The notes: a model not told the origin generated them from the letters alone. A stretch of DNA of 56,221 nucleotides from Chrysophaeum taylorii (GCA_029834535.1 JAQMWT010000345.1:1-56221); one strand, 5' to 3'. Positions 1 to 9,644 are shown, counted from the first letter of the stretch. Numbers and translations: made by a program.

Positions 1-4
1 GCTC

Positions 5-33
5 AAAGTCTGAAGTTAGTCGGTTAGTTGATT
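5..33 (+). repeat. possible 3'-tail fragment of the SINE-like repeat
   Basis: The stretch contains GTCTGAAGTTAG followed by degenerate GTTAG units. This matches the (GTTA)n tail end of the SINE-like repeat seen in reverse orientation at 15.5, 31.3 and 34.0 kb. Only about 29 bases match, so this is a weak call. Confidence 0.3.
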
Positions 34-114
34 AAAAAAACTTTTTCAAATTTCTACTACAAAGCATATTGTTCAAGCATAATAAATTAAAAAACCCGCG
101 GGGTTTCGTGATGG

Positions 115-374
115 CAGGGTCGGATAAGAAAGTTCTACGAGCCGTTAACTATGTTTCAGTTTTGTACTAAGACATACTCAACGGATCGCTGAGCTATGTT
201 CATTTGTACTCAAGCAGTATGTGCCGCCAAACGCCGCGAGATCGTCGCGATGGAACTAGTCCCCATAGTGAAGTCGGCATCCTTTCGTCCCCTCACGCAA
301 AAAAAGAAAAAGCCCACGCGTTGTAGGACCCGTCGTTGCGGCGCGGGCTAGTCTCGTTTTCTTATCCGACCCTA
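115..374. mobile_element. hAT-like MITE, copy 1
   Basis: A 260-bp element with about 17-bp terminal inverted repeats reading YAGGGTCGGATAAGAAA at both ends. A 7-bp direct repeat, GTGATGG, flanks it at 108-114 and 375-381. TIRs starting YAGGG and a 7-8 bp target duplication fit the hAT superfamily; this assignment is inference. It has no transposase and is non-autonomous. A second copy lies inverted at 24630-24858 with closely matching interior. Short open frames inside it are also present in the other copy but look non-coding. Confidence 0.72.
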
Positions 375-718
375 GTGATGGGCAAAAATTGTTACAAGAT
401 TTTCGGGCCATTTTTTGAGGAGTGCAGGCAAGCCAGAGAAACAAAATCACTTTAGGAGCGGAGGTCAATAGTTCTCTCTTGGAACGGAACACGAGAAGGA
501 CCTACACTGGGGAGGCTATTTATTTGGCCGGCAGGGAAGCCAACGGCAGCGAAGGCGTAGACGCAGGAAGTGGGGGCGCACACAAATTCTGGCTAATAAT
601 GCGAGGGAGGAGAGAAGGGAGAAGGGCACGGGGGGGGGGTGGGGAGGAGGGCGGCTGGAAGCGGAGGGGGCGGGACGGGCCGTAGCCTATTACTCTAGCG
701 CTGACCATAGAGCAGGTC
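375..718. other. intergenic, purine-rich, no gene recognised
   Basis: This is the sequence between the MITE and the gypsy 5' LTR. It is dominated by G/A runs around 600-680, including a run of nine G. No convincing coding region was found on either strand. The bases just before the LTR (AGGTC) nearly match those after the 3' LTR (AGGCC), so they may be a mutated 5-bp target duplication. Confidence 0.5.
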
Positions 719-1001
719 TGTGGCAGTAACGCCATTTCCCCACTTGCCTGCCTGCCACCTGACTTACCCTGCCTGATTGTTGCCCTGGTATTGACCTTGC
801 ATTTATGGGGGGGTGTCATCTCGACACCTTCAAATGCGTTTCCACTGGACCCAATGTACCGGGCATTTGTATTGCTTTCTTGCTGTCTTCTTGATATTAC
901 CCTCATTTGATTGTCCGATTTCGTGGTGGCGTGAGGTATTACGCTGAGATCGGGCGTGAGGTGGTGGTTCACCCGCGGTTCGGGTTGGAGAAGGGTTGTT
1001 G
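719..1001 (+). repeat. gypsy 5' LTR
   Basis: Starts TGTGGCAGTAACGCC and ends ...GAAGGGTTGTTG. It aligns across its whole length with 9634-9913. The two differ by a GCCT insertion, a run of G of different length and scattered substitutions. The end could be two bases further right (CA at 1002-1003), which would give a canonical TG...CA LTR. Confidence 0.85.
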
Positions 1002-1665
1002 CATTTGTGGGTGAAGATCCAGAGGATCACGGGTACCGCCGCGGGGTTCATTTTACGTGATTCGGATCGAACGGGGAGCGGAGTCACTACGACTCATTTT
1101 GCATATTTTTGCATATCGTAAGGCATATAAGACCTAACCTAGCTCGCGCGAGGCAGACCACCTCCCTGACGGCGAGCGACAACACCGGGAAGGCCGTCCA
1201 TAGTCTTCACGCGCAAGGCAATGCTCCGTAAGACCAGCGCACCGGTACAGCGCGCAGTAGTCAGACGGCTGCCGGCAATTGTCGTCTGACGAAAAGAATA
1301 CAACAAGTGAGTTGCGAACGTCCGGAACAAACCTATTATCCGGGCAAATGCGATCATGGCAGAGAGGCCAATGACAGAACGATCGCAGTGGTTCGGGACG
1401 CACAGGAGCGTCTGCAGCGATTCAGTGCAGGGACTCCATTTGCGTCTATTGGAAGAACACCGTTCAGTACGCCCTTTCAACGGCCGGAAGCCGAGGAAAG
1501 TGGCATCGGAAGAGAGGCAAGATCATCTGATAGCCTCGACAACCCCCCAGCGTGGTCATCCTTCCGGATCCACGCGGCGGCGAAGGGGAGCTACGGTTGC
1601 GCCAGACGCAACTTCAAGACCGGGTGAGCCGACGTTCCCTGTACACACGACCCTACGAACGTGTG
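1002..1665 (+). other. gypsy 5' leader and candidate primer-binding region
   Basis: About 660 bp lie between the 5' LTR and the first ATG of ORF1. A TGGGTGAAGATCC stretch at about 1007 starts with TGG, as a tRNA 3'-end primer site would, but I could not name a tRNA. Open frames without ATG in three registers overlap at 1307-1745. One of them may be a decayed N-terminal extension of ORF1. Confidence 0.45.
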
Positions 1666-2175
1666 ATGAATGCTACGGAGTCATCTCGAGCGGAACCCGG
1701 ACCGTTTACGGCGATGCGTGGACCAGAGGAGAGTGCACCTCCTAGGCCACCATCTGCGAATACGAGAGCGACAGATTTTCGCGTGGATGTCGACCCCGAG
1801 GTTCTGCAGACCATCAACGAACGATTCGAGATGTACCAGTCGCAGATGGTGCAAGTCATACGTGAACTTGAGAACACCCGCCGCGACGCTCAACAACAAC
1901 GCTCAGAAGTGGAGCGACAGCGGATCGACAACGATCGACTTCGGCGAATGATGGAGGAATCCATGCGGGCGCATGCTCGAGAGGCACGGCCAACCTCTCC
2001 GAATGCTACGCGTGTTACGCCCGACGACGATGATGACGCTGTATCGGCATTGACCGACGATCAGCCACCGCGAAGTCGACCGGAGCCTACCTCGCAATAT
2101 CATACTGACCCGGTTCGGCGCGTCCTCGTGACGAGGAAGAGATACTTCGTGTCAAGAAGGGAGATGCTGGTATGA
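1666..2175 (+). CDS. gypsy ORF1: short gag-associated coiled-coil protein
   Basis: This ORF of about 169 residues starts at an ATG. The frame is open upstream to about 1552, but only with a GTG there. The middle (around ETINERF to RRMMEES) is rich in Q, E and R with heptad-like spacing and probably forms a coiled coil. A D-rich stretch follows. Its TGA stop overlaps the ATG of the long gag-pol frame as ATGA at 2172-2175, so ORF2 lies in another frame and could be reached by reinitiation or frameshifting. No recognised enzymatic domain. It may supply a capsid-associated or oligomerisation function (inference). Confidence 0.6.
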   Translation: MNATESSRAEPGPFTAMRGPEESAPPRPPSANTRATDFRVDVDPEVLQTINERFEMYQSQMVQVIRELENTRRDAQQQRSEVERQRIDNDRLRRMMEESMRAHAREARPTSPNATRVTPDDDDDAVSALTDDQPPRSRPEPTSQYHTDPVRRVLVTRKRYFVSRREMLV

Positions 2176-5100
2176 CACGTATCACATTTTCGAATCTCAC
2201 GGGGCAAATTACCAAGGACCGTGATGAGGTGGACGCGTGGTGGATGCAATTGCGGCGTATGATGGAAGGCAAGATTGATAAACCCTCAATAGCGATGAAT
2301 GTGATTGGAGGCGAGTATCAACTCGCCCCTATGGAAGCTTATCGCAAGTGGGAAGTTGAACGGCCGCAGATGTGGAAACAATACAAGGATGGGACCATCA
2401 CAATGAAAGAGTTGCGCCAGCATGATGAGGACTGTCTGGATGCTATGCAAGAGGCGACGAAGCTTCCTTGTCCACCTCGGGCTACGGTTGAGGAGCTTGA
2501 ACGTGAATGGTTCAATTTACGGCAAGGGAATTTGTCATTGAATAAGTATATCGCGCGATGGGTGCAGAAATTCGGCCAGTGGAGAGCAATGTCAGGTCGC
2601 GATACTGATCCGGCTGCGTTCCGTTCGCACTTCATTGCTGGTCTCAATTCTGAGCGCTTGCGGACGAGCGTCGAACTTGCTCAGGCCTCACCGCATATGA
2701 AAGCATCTACTCTCACCCTCAACGATGTCATTCAATTGACCATCCAGATTTCCAAGATTCTGGAAGCCAACCCTACTGCCAACATCGAAGAGGCGATTAA
2801 GAAGGAGAAAGGAAAGGAGCACGCACCACGGATGAGGAGAGAGCAGCAGCAGCAGAGGCAGCAGTTGCAGTCAGTCCAACGGGTTGGTTATGTTACTGAC
2901 TCAGGAGTTGGAACCTGGCTACCACAGAGGATAGATAACCATACGCGTCAAGCAATTACGACGTGCCTCAGTTGCGGCCGGCATGGTAGTTTTAACCACG
3001 ACAACGGTGTGTGTCCTGTGCCGGACAATCCCTCGAGGAAGAGGCGTGCTGCTCAGACGTTGACGACTGCGGGTTTTCCAGCAACGCCAGAGGGACAGGA
3101 GCAATACCGACGGACGCTTTTAGCTGCAGCAGGACAGGCTTCAGTGACTCAGCTGGCGCCGCGCGTTGTGCAACAGCCGCAGGTGGTCTACACAGCAGCA
3201 CAGGTGCCAGGTGCAGGTCAACAGCAGCTGGTTGCAGGCACTCAGCAGCGTTTGGTTGCAGGCTCTCAACAACAGGTGGTCCGAAGGCAGCCTGCAGTGC
3301 AGCGGACCGCTCAGACCTCGGTGCGCCTGGAGGATCTGACTACGGCTCTCAACACGATGAACTTGATTCGTCAGGCACAGCAGACGGCTCCGCCGGGTAG
3401 AGGGCGACAGTCTCAGAGAGCGAACCCTAGCCAGCACAATGATGGTGTCGCCGCTCAGTGGCTTGAAGTGCTTGGCGAAGATCAGGATGACACTAAGCGA
3501 GCGGATTACTGCACTGTGCAGTATTCTGAGCTCATGGAGGGCAACGTGTATGACGATGACGAGGTCGGGGGCGATGATGGTAGCTTCTCTGCAAAGGCCA
3601 TTCCCCCTGGTGACCTCATGGAACCTCCTTCCTTTTTGGTCATCACTGAAGATGCATGGGTGGAGGAGCAGGAGCAAAGTACCGAAGTGACTGGAGTTGC
3701 ATCTAGAGTTCTCTCGGAAGACGAAGATAATCGTGACGAATTGGGGTATACGATTGTTCGTGTGGGACAAGATACCTTGGTTGCCATGGATATAGTGCCA
3801 CCGAGGGACGACTGTGCCGAGCGTTATGCTGCTCACCCTTCCATCTCTTCGGAGTTCGAGAGTTTCTGCCCTCAGACTGCGTTGAATACCACTCAGGATC
3901 CCGACCATCGTGAAAATAAAGCCGTAAGGTACGATGGCACGAGATCCGCCTCTTTGACGTATGTGCCTGTGGCTATCTCTTCGCAAGATGGTTCGAAATA
4001 TTCCATCATCGCTGCCGGTTTGGATGGCATGGCTGATTCCCCCTACATCGATCACCGCTTGTATCGCAAACTTGATCGTGACGGCAAAATCATCTATCGT
4101 CAGCCACTCCCTACTATTCGTACTCTAAATGGATCAGGAGGTTCGGGAGCTGCTATTCGAGAATGGGTCATTCTCCGGATCTCCTTGGTGCCGACGACAT
4201 CCATGCTGCTCATGTTCTTCGTTGGTCAAACGAATGGGCAGTTACTATTAGGAGCACGAGAATTACGACTCTTGGGTACGATTTTGGATTATGCGACAGA
4301 GAGAGCTATTTTTCGGCGTTCTGAATTGACCGTTGGAGTTCTCAAGAATCGGACTTCCGCCTCGCCACAAGACCAGCATGGAATTGTCCTTTACAATGAT
4401 GCATTCGATGCGATCCCACAGGTAGTGCAGATGTTCCCGGCAGCTAAGCTTGCTGTGCAATACGGAAATATCCAAACTTGGACGCCAGTTGGTAAACCGT
4501 GGAGTTATGGCAGTCTATTGCCTTCTATTCGTATCAGAGCGAATCACCATCACATTCCTCCCGGTGATCAGTCTGCTGAAACAGCGGAAGACCAACTTGA
4601 ATGCCCTGCAGACGAGGAAGATATCATCCCTCATTTCGCGTACGTGACGAGTACTCGATTTCTTCTTCCAAGCCAACCGTACTTCTTGGAGATGGAGTGC
4701 GATGTGCCGCTGGAAAAGGGTCACGTATTCCGACCTTATCGGTCACTCCTCCAAGATCTCCGCCTTGTACCTGGTTCCTATTCATCGTATTGTGCTGATG
4801 AGCGCAACGAAGTTCATGTGGCTGTGGAGCACATTGGTGACGAACCCATTGGTATCGACCCCGAAGTCCTGGTGGTCGAAGGCGAGATCATGCCGCATGA
4901 AGGATGTGTCAACATGCAGCTAGAAGCCACTGATGACGTGTGTCATGCCACTCTTACGGCTGCTGTTGACGACGATGAAGTCGAGGAGGATGTCTTGAGT
5001 GACAGACCTCCTCCTCAGCCACCTCCAGATGAAGAAGTGAAAAAAACACCAGAAATGGAGATGGAGGCGACTGCTAAGGAGCTGCTATCTAAGCACGCCT

Positions 5101-7547
5101 CCTTGGTTTGGATACCCATCACCTACACCTTTGTCGTCGTCTACTTTGCTGGCTCTGGAGGATCAACGTTGGGTATCCGGCGATGCAATGAGCTATATGG
5201 CAGTTCATTTCGCATTGTCCTGGCTTTGGATGCTTGTCCTCAAGCCCGAGCCACCTTTGAACTCAATTTTCCGAAGATTCCCTATGTTTTGCATGAGTTG
5301 GGGAAATCTCATCGTCGTACATACGACTTGGTGTTGTCGTATTTACACTCAGATTTTTGGAAGCATTCTTATTTTCACGCCAGTCCGCCGTGTATCTATG
5401 GATCGACTGCCAATTTGCACTACAGGGACGCACGCAAAGGCGCTACTATTACTTCTTGGGTCCTGCGTCACTTCCGCAACGCACCTTATGTGATTGGACG
5501 ATGGACGCTCGAGCAGGAACCATCAGTGATCCCTTTTGTGCATCACCAATTTTATGTGCCGCGTATTGTTGATTTCTATAGTATCACGCCAGAGCTGCTG
5601 TGCTCGCGCACGCGCCTACTTGCTTGCAATGTTCGCTTGGAACTGCCGTTATTATCGCGTGTACCACCGAATTTACGGGACCGTTTTGGCCCAGCGTTGG
5701 GATTTACAGGTGGTCACCCGCTCATTATAGTGAACAGTTTCTCATCTACGCGCCCGGCTATCGGCCCTGCCTTCACGGTGACGCGCAATAAGCTCCGCTT
5801 AGGACCTCATTTCTCGAACACCCGTCCACTCACGTTGCAGATGCACCAGGAAATTATGACCGTTCCTGCTACGTGGCAATGGGGTGCGACAGTTTCCGAG
5901 ACAGTAGCTATGAAGATGCTTGGCAGTATGGTGCCACCCGCGACTATGACGCGGATTGCGCTAGCAGTGCACAATTCGTTTGAACCTTCACTTCGAAATT
6001 TGGGTAAGTTGCGGAATATTGCGACGACTACGCTAGCCCAACCTGATCACCATATTCTACGGTTTTCACCTTTTGCTGTAGAGTCGCGCATTCCAACGCT
6101 CGACCCTGCCACTCGAAGTGTATCATGGATTGCGCCCGATGAACTCTACTCTTCTGCGAGTCCTGCACCATCCGCTGCTGCCACCACCACCCCGCCACCA
6201 CCTTCAGTTACATCGCCTGGGACGGCTTCATCTTTTGCAGGGGGCACCGTCGCCACTGCTGTTATGCAGAGCAACCAAGTTGATAACCAGCCCTCCGCAA
6301 CTGCTGAAGAAGAAGGCACTGCGAAAGAGCGACCAGCGTATTTCAATACGTACGACGTTCCGTGGGCGGACGCGCCTCACGACGAACATGGTCAACCTTC
6401 ACCGGTGATGCCTCCTCATTTAGCGGATCAGGAGAGCATGCAGGTCATCCCTCCGACCGTCGCGCAGGTCGAAGAGGTGATGACTGAGTTGGGTATTACA
6501 GAGCATCCTGCTTTAGATGATGACGAGAAGCTGATGATGAAGCATTTAATCTCGTATTCGTGGGCATTTTTCGATGATGTGATGAGACCTGTTGATTCAC
6601 CTGAAGTGACGCTCCGGTTCAAAGAAGAGAACCCGACTCCCGTCAAACTCTCGCCATATCGGTTGTCGAAAGAAAAGATTGAATGTTTGCGGATGCAGAT
6701 TGAAGCATGGACCCGAGACGGAGCTATTCGTCCCGCGAATTCTCCACAGGGTTTCCCTATTTCGATGTTGCCTAAGAAAGGTGCCGAGCCTGGCACTTCC
6801 AATGCTTACAGAGCAGCTGTCGACCTACGGCGCCTCAATGCATTGCTCAAGGATGATAGCTGGCCGAGTGTGAGCATGGCTGACGCGTTGATGTTTCTCA
6901 TTGACAAGTTTTGTCGTTCCAGTTTGGATATTCGTTGGGGCTATCACAATTTACGATTGTCGCTAGATGCACAAGATGTGGTCACCTTCACTAGTCCTCT
7001 GGGAGCGTACAGCTACATGCGTCTACCTTTGGGAGTCAAACCAGCCGGAAGTTTGTTTTGCAAGCAGTTGAACACTGACTTGTCGCAATGGCTATATCGT
7101 GATCTCGTGGCATATATCGACGATATTCTCGCCGGTCACGCAGATACAAAGAATCACTTGCAGTGCCTTGTGCAAGTTATTCCCCATCTCGCCTTGAAGG
7201 GGTACAGCGCCAAGATCAAGAAGATTCATTTTATGCAAGAAGTCATTGAGTTTTTGGGTCATTTATCTACCCCGAACGGACTTCTTCCATCACCAAGGTC
7301 TTTAGAAGCTATCAGACACATGCCAATTCGTGGCACTTTGTCGGATGCTGACCCTAAGAAGCAAGTGCGATCTTTCCTTGGAATGGGGAGCTTTTGCCGG
7401 CGTTATGTAAGGAATTTTGCGAAAGTTGCAGAGCCATTAAAACAACTGACGTTGCCGGACGTGAAATTCAAGTGGACGAAAGAGTGTCAGGAAGCTTGGG
7501 ATGCCATCATCGAGGCTATTGTCTTCGAAGGGCGTCTATCATCCTGA
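2172..7547 (+). CDS. gypsy gag-protease-DNMT-RT polyprotein
   Basis: A 1791-residue uninterrupted frame starting at the ATG of an ATGA overlap. A retrotransposon gag domain spans about residues 100-200 (EREWFNLRQGNLSLNKYI region). A zinc-knuckle-like cluster C265-x2-C268-x7-H276-x4-C281 has spacing unlike the usual CX2CX4HX4C. A retropepsin-like segment begins near D618, where the expected D-S/T-G is D-G-M-A-D, followed by LLLGARELRLLG. A beta-rich segment lies at about 830-930. The C5 methyltransferase covers about 985-1270 (separate entry). RT covers about 1480-1780 with the YIDD box at Y1648-D1651 and an SLDIRWGYH motif. The frame stops at TGA 7545-7547 inside the RT/RNase H junction. A 1-nt gain near 7530 and a 1-nt loss near 7570 would explain this, because RNase H resumes in the same register. 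Confidence 0.92.
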   Translation: MTRITFSNLTGQITKDRDEVDAWWMQLRRMMEGKIDKPSIAMNVIGGEYQLAPMEAYRKWEVERPQMWKQYKDGTITMKELRQHDEDCLDAMQEATKLPCPPRATVEELEREWFNLRQGNLSLNKYIARWVQKFGQWRAMSGRDTDPAAFRSHFIAGLNSERLRTSVELAQASPHMKASTLTLNDVIQLTIQISKILEANPTANIEEAIKKEKGKEHAPRMRREQQQQRQQLQSVQRVGYVTDSGVGTWLPQRIDNHTRQAITTCLSCGRHGSFNHDNGVCPVPDNPSRKRRAAQTLTTAGFPATPEGQEQYRRTLLAAAGQASVTQLAPRVVQQPQVVYTAAQVPGAGQQQLVAGTQQRLVAGSQQQVVRRQPAVQRTAQTSVRLEDLTTALNTMNLIRQAQQTAPPGRGRQSQRANPSQHNDGVAAQWLEVLGEDQDDTKRADYCTVQYSELMEGNVYDDDEVGGDDGSFSAKAIPPGDLMEPPSFLVITEDAWVEEQEQSTEVTGVASRVLSEDEDNRDELGYTIVRVGQDTLVAMDIVPPRDDCAERYAAHPSISSEFESFCPQTALNTTQDPDHRENKAVRYDGTRSASLTYVPVAISSQDGSKYSIIAAGLDGMADSPYIDHRLYRKLDRDGKIIYRQPLPTIRTLNGSGGSGAAIREWVILRISLVPTTSMLLMFFVGQTNGQLLLGARELRLLGTILDYATERAIFRRSELTVGVLKNRTSASPQDQHGIVLYNDAFDAIPQVVQMFPAAKLAVQYGNIQTWTPVGKPWSYGSLLPSIRIRANHHHIPPGDQSAETAEDQLECPADEEDIIPHFAYVTSTRFLLPSQPYFLEMECDVPLEKGHVFRPYRSLLQDLRLVPGSYSSYCADERNEVHVAVEHIGDEPIGIDPEVLVVEGEIMPHEGCVNMQLEATDDVCHATLTAAVDDDEVEEDVLSDRPPPQPPPDEEVKKTPEMEMEATAKELLSKHASLVWIPITYTFVVVYFAGSGGSTLGIRRCNELYGSSFRIVLALDACPQARATFELNFPKIPYVLHELGKSHRRTYDLVLSYLHSDFWKHSYFHASPPCIYGSTANLHYRDARKGATITSWVLRHFRNAPYVIGRWTLEQEPSVIPFVHHQFYVPRIVDFYSITPELLCSRTRLLACNVRLELPLLSRVPPNLRDRFGPALGFTGGHPLIIVNSFSSTRPAIGPAFTVTRNKLRLGPHFSNTRPLTLQMHQEIMTVPATWQWGATVSETVAMKMLGSMVPPATMTRIALAVHNSFEPSLRNLGKLRNIATTTLAQPDHHILRFSPFAVESRIPTLDPATRSVSWIAPDELYSSASPAPSAAATTTPPPPSVTSPGTASSFAGGTVATAVMQSNQVDNQPSATAEEEGTAKERPAYFNTYDVPWADAPHDEHGQPSPVMPPHLADQESMQVIPPTVAQVEEVMTELGITEHPALDDDEKLMMKHLISYSWAFFDDVMRPVDSPEVTLRFKEENPTPVKLSPYRLSKEKIECLRMQIEAWTRDGAIRPANSPQGFPISMLPKKGAEPGTSNAYRAAVDLRRLNALLKDDSWPSVSMADALMFLIDKFCRSSLDIRWGYHNLRLSLDAQDVVTFTSPLGAYSYMRLPLGVKPAGSLFCKQLNTDLSQWLYRDLVAYIDDILAGHADTKNHLQCLVQVIPHLALKGYSAKIKKIHFMQEVIEFLGHLSTPNGLLPSPRSLEAIRHMPIRGTLSDADPKKQVRSFLGMGSFCRRYVRNFAKVAEPLKQLTLPDVKFKWTKECQEAWDAIIEAIVFEGRLSS
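5124..5985 (+). other. C5 cytosine-specific DNA methyltransferase domain inside the gypsy polyprotein
   Basis: Residues about 985-1270 of the polyprotein contain the diagnostic motifs in order. Motif I, the SAM-binding loop, is FAGSGG at 992-997. A motif II-like acidic strand is followed by ATFELNFP. Motif IV is the catalytic SPPC with C1074. A motif VI-like TLEQEP holds E1114/E1116. Motif VIII is SRTRL at 1145-1149 (family QxRxR). Motif IX is RPLTLQMHQEIMTVPATW (family RxLTxxE...FP). Motif X is LGSMVPP at 1250-1256 (family GNAVPP). The family transfers methyl from S-adenosylmethionine to carbon 5 of cytosine through the PPC cysteine. The target-recognition part between VIII and IX is short. 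At about 285 residues it is slightly smaller than bacterial enzymes of this family. The sequence is in frame with gag and RT and has no stops. Activity is inferred, not shown. Confidence 0.88.
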
Positions 7548-8177
7548 TTACTCATTACCTTTTACATTCGAACTGATGCTTCCGCGCATGGGTTGGGTGC
7601 TTACCTATTTCAAAAAGTACCAGTCGTTGACGACGATGGAAGAGAAAGAATCGAAGAGAGAGTTATCGAGTACTGGAGTCGAACCGTGCCTAAGTCGATG
7701 AGGAAGTACGATCCTCGGCGCTTGGAACTCCTCGCAGTACTCTCTGCTCTCGAAAATTTCCGATTTTATATCGAAGGTCATCAGAGGAAGTTAGAGACGG
7801 ATCATCGTAATTTAACGTTTCTGCGGGATTCGAATCATACGTCAGGACAGTTAGCACGATGGGCTATGCGGCTTACTGCATTCGACCGGGAGCTCGGATA
7901 CAAGCCTGAAAGCTCCCATGGCATGCGTATTCCGGATTGTCTGTCGCGCAACCCTATCGACAAATTGATCGAGAAAGATGAAGACGGGAACCGATCAATG
8001 AAGCTTTTTGATTTTCCAAGAAATCCCCACCGATGTCCCTGGCACAGCTTGCTTCACCTTCTCTTCGGTGACGATGCCTATGCTGACGGACAGCGGACCC
8101 ACCGCAGCTATGGTAGCAGTTAGTACGCGACAGAACGTACAACCGCCTCAATTCTCGTACGAATCTGAGCCAGTTGA
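7548..8177 (+). pseudogene. gypsy RNase H and connection region, frame-disrupted
   Basis: The frame of the long polyprotein resumes with RTDASAHGLGAYLF, the first catalytic strand of retroviral-type RNase H. It continues through YDPRRLELLAVLSALENFRF and ETDHRNLTFL to PDCLSRNP, all standard for Ty3/gypsy. From about 8030 to 8190 the sensible reading moves one frame over (AMVAVSTRQNVQPP, a typical post-RNase H connection) and then returns. Stops at 8121 and 8175 therefore lie in a locally out-of-register stretch. It reads as two compensating indels, either real decay or assembly error. Confidence 0.75.
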
Positions 8178-9644
8178 CTCCGTCGAACGTGTCCTTTTGC
8201 GGATCAAGCGGAGGATGAGATCACTCTCGACGAGATAGCGAAAGAACAAGCTGAGGATGAAACATGCAAGCGCATCAGACGAAAGCTCGACTCTGAACAG
8301 AAAGATCAAGACGAGCAGTCATCCGTACCATATGAGATTGATGACAACGTGTTGTATAAGGTCGAAGATTCAGCTTCTCAACGTTTTATTGTGGTCCCTC
8401 AGTCTATGCAGAAGCGTGTGATCGCCATGCATCACCGAGGCTTGTTCGGAGGCCATGTAGGACGAGATTCCACAGCGAATCAAATCCTAGAACGGCATTG
8501 GTGGCCAAACGTCTCATCATCCATTAATGAGTTCGTCAATGCCTGCATTATTTGCCAGAAGATTCGATCCACCATGCCTAGGCGCCATGGCTTGCTCTGT
8601 CAACCGAATCGCGTCGGAGACTCCTATGTCCTAGGTGTGGATTTGATTGGACCTTTGCGAGGCGCTGACCTGTACACGTACATACTCGCAATGTACGATA
8701 CAGCATTACATTTCTTGAAATTAGCTCTGATCAACACGAAGCATGATTATTCGAATTTGAACGCGTTTGTGGACAAGATTTTACTTGAGGGATGTCTCCC
8801 ACGGTGCATAGTCACGGATAATGGAAATGAGTTCGCGAACAGGTTATTTCGCACGTTTGTTCGTCAATTCAACGTACGTTATCATACTACCATTCCGTAT
8901 CACCCTCAGAGTAATCATACTGAGCGTGTCAATCGATTCATCAATGCCTTCTTGCGAGCTGCGATCGATGAACAGCGTCAGCCAGATTGGTCGAATTTCC
9001 TCCCATATGTGTCATTCATGTACAATAGGATGTACATTCCGGGAACGAAGATTTCACCTTTCATGATGCGTACTGGCAAGCAACCCCTGTTACCACCCGA
9101 TTGCAATCTTTTGAGTGAACAGCGTGATCTACCGCAATCACGTCATCAGATTTTGGTGGATTTTAAGAACAAGTTTGAATTTTATAGTCGACTCGTTACA
9201 CGAGCTCACCAGAAAGCACAGGAGAGTCAAAAACTGAACTATGATGCCCACCAAATTGACATCCAGTTTTCCCCAGGTGATTATGTTCTGCGTTTCGTGC
9301 CTAAGACACGCCACAAGCTACGACCCATTTGGCGCGGACCTTACATGGTTACTAGAAAGATCTCTCCCGTCGTTTATGAAATTCAAGACGTCAACGACGA
9401 TGATGCTGAATCGGTTGTAGTATCTGTACAACAGATTGTGCCATTGAAAGTGCCAACCATCGACGCTTCTTCAGCCCCTCTGCATTTACCCTCGGACCGC
9501 GACCGGTTCAAACATGGAAAGTTCGTGATTTTCAGGGTGAAAGGGCGATCCAACGCGCTTATCGTACCACTCGTGAGCGTGACCTTCGTCACCCTTGAAG
9601 TCGAGGACGATTTCATCTCACGTAGGGGGCTCCTGTGGCAGTAA
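8178..9644 (+). CDS. gypsy integrase with GPY/F-like C-terminus
   Basis: The frame is open from 8178; the first ATG is 8349. It is in the same register as gag-pol, so it is probably the C-terminal part of the polyprotein rather than a separate gene. The HHCC zinc-binding region is HHRGLFGGHVGRD...CIICQ. The catalytic D,D(35)E core shows LGVDLIGPL, CIVTDNGNEF and PYHPQSNHTERVNRF. The C-terminus has a GDYVLRF...RPIWRGPYMV segment matching the GPY/F module. No chromodomain was recognised after it. The stop TAA at 9642-9644 lies 11 bases inside the 3' LTR. Confidence 0.9.
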   Translation, partial: LRRTCPFADQAEDEITLDEIAKEQAEDETCKRIRRKLDSEQKDQDEQSSVPYEIDDNVLYKVEDSASQRFIVVPQSMQKRVIAMHHRGLFGGHVGRDSTANQILERHWWPNVSSSINEFVNACIICQKIRSTMPRRHGLLCQPNRVGDSYVLGVDLIGPLRGADLYTYILAMYDTALHFLKLALINTKHDYSNLNAFVDKILLEGCLPRCIVTDNGNEFANRLFRTFVRQFNVRYHTTIPYHPQSNHTERVNRFINAFLRAAIDEQRQPDWSNFLPYVSFMYNRMYIPGTKISPFMMRTGKQPLLPPDCNLLSEQRDLPQSRHQILVDFKNKFEFYSRLVTRAHQKAQESQKLNYDAHQIDIQFSPGDYVLRFVPKTRHKLRPIWRGPYMVTRKISPVVYEIQDVNDDDAESVVVSVQQIVPLKVPTIDASSAPLHLPSDRDRFKHGKFVIFRVKGRSNALIVPLVSVTFVTLEVEDDFISRRGLLWQ

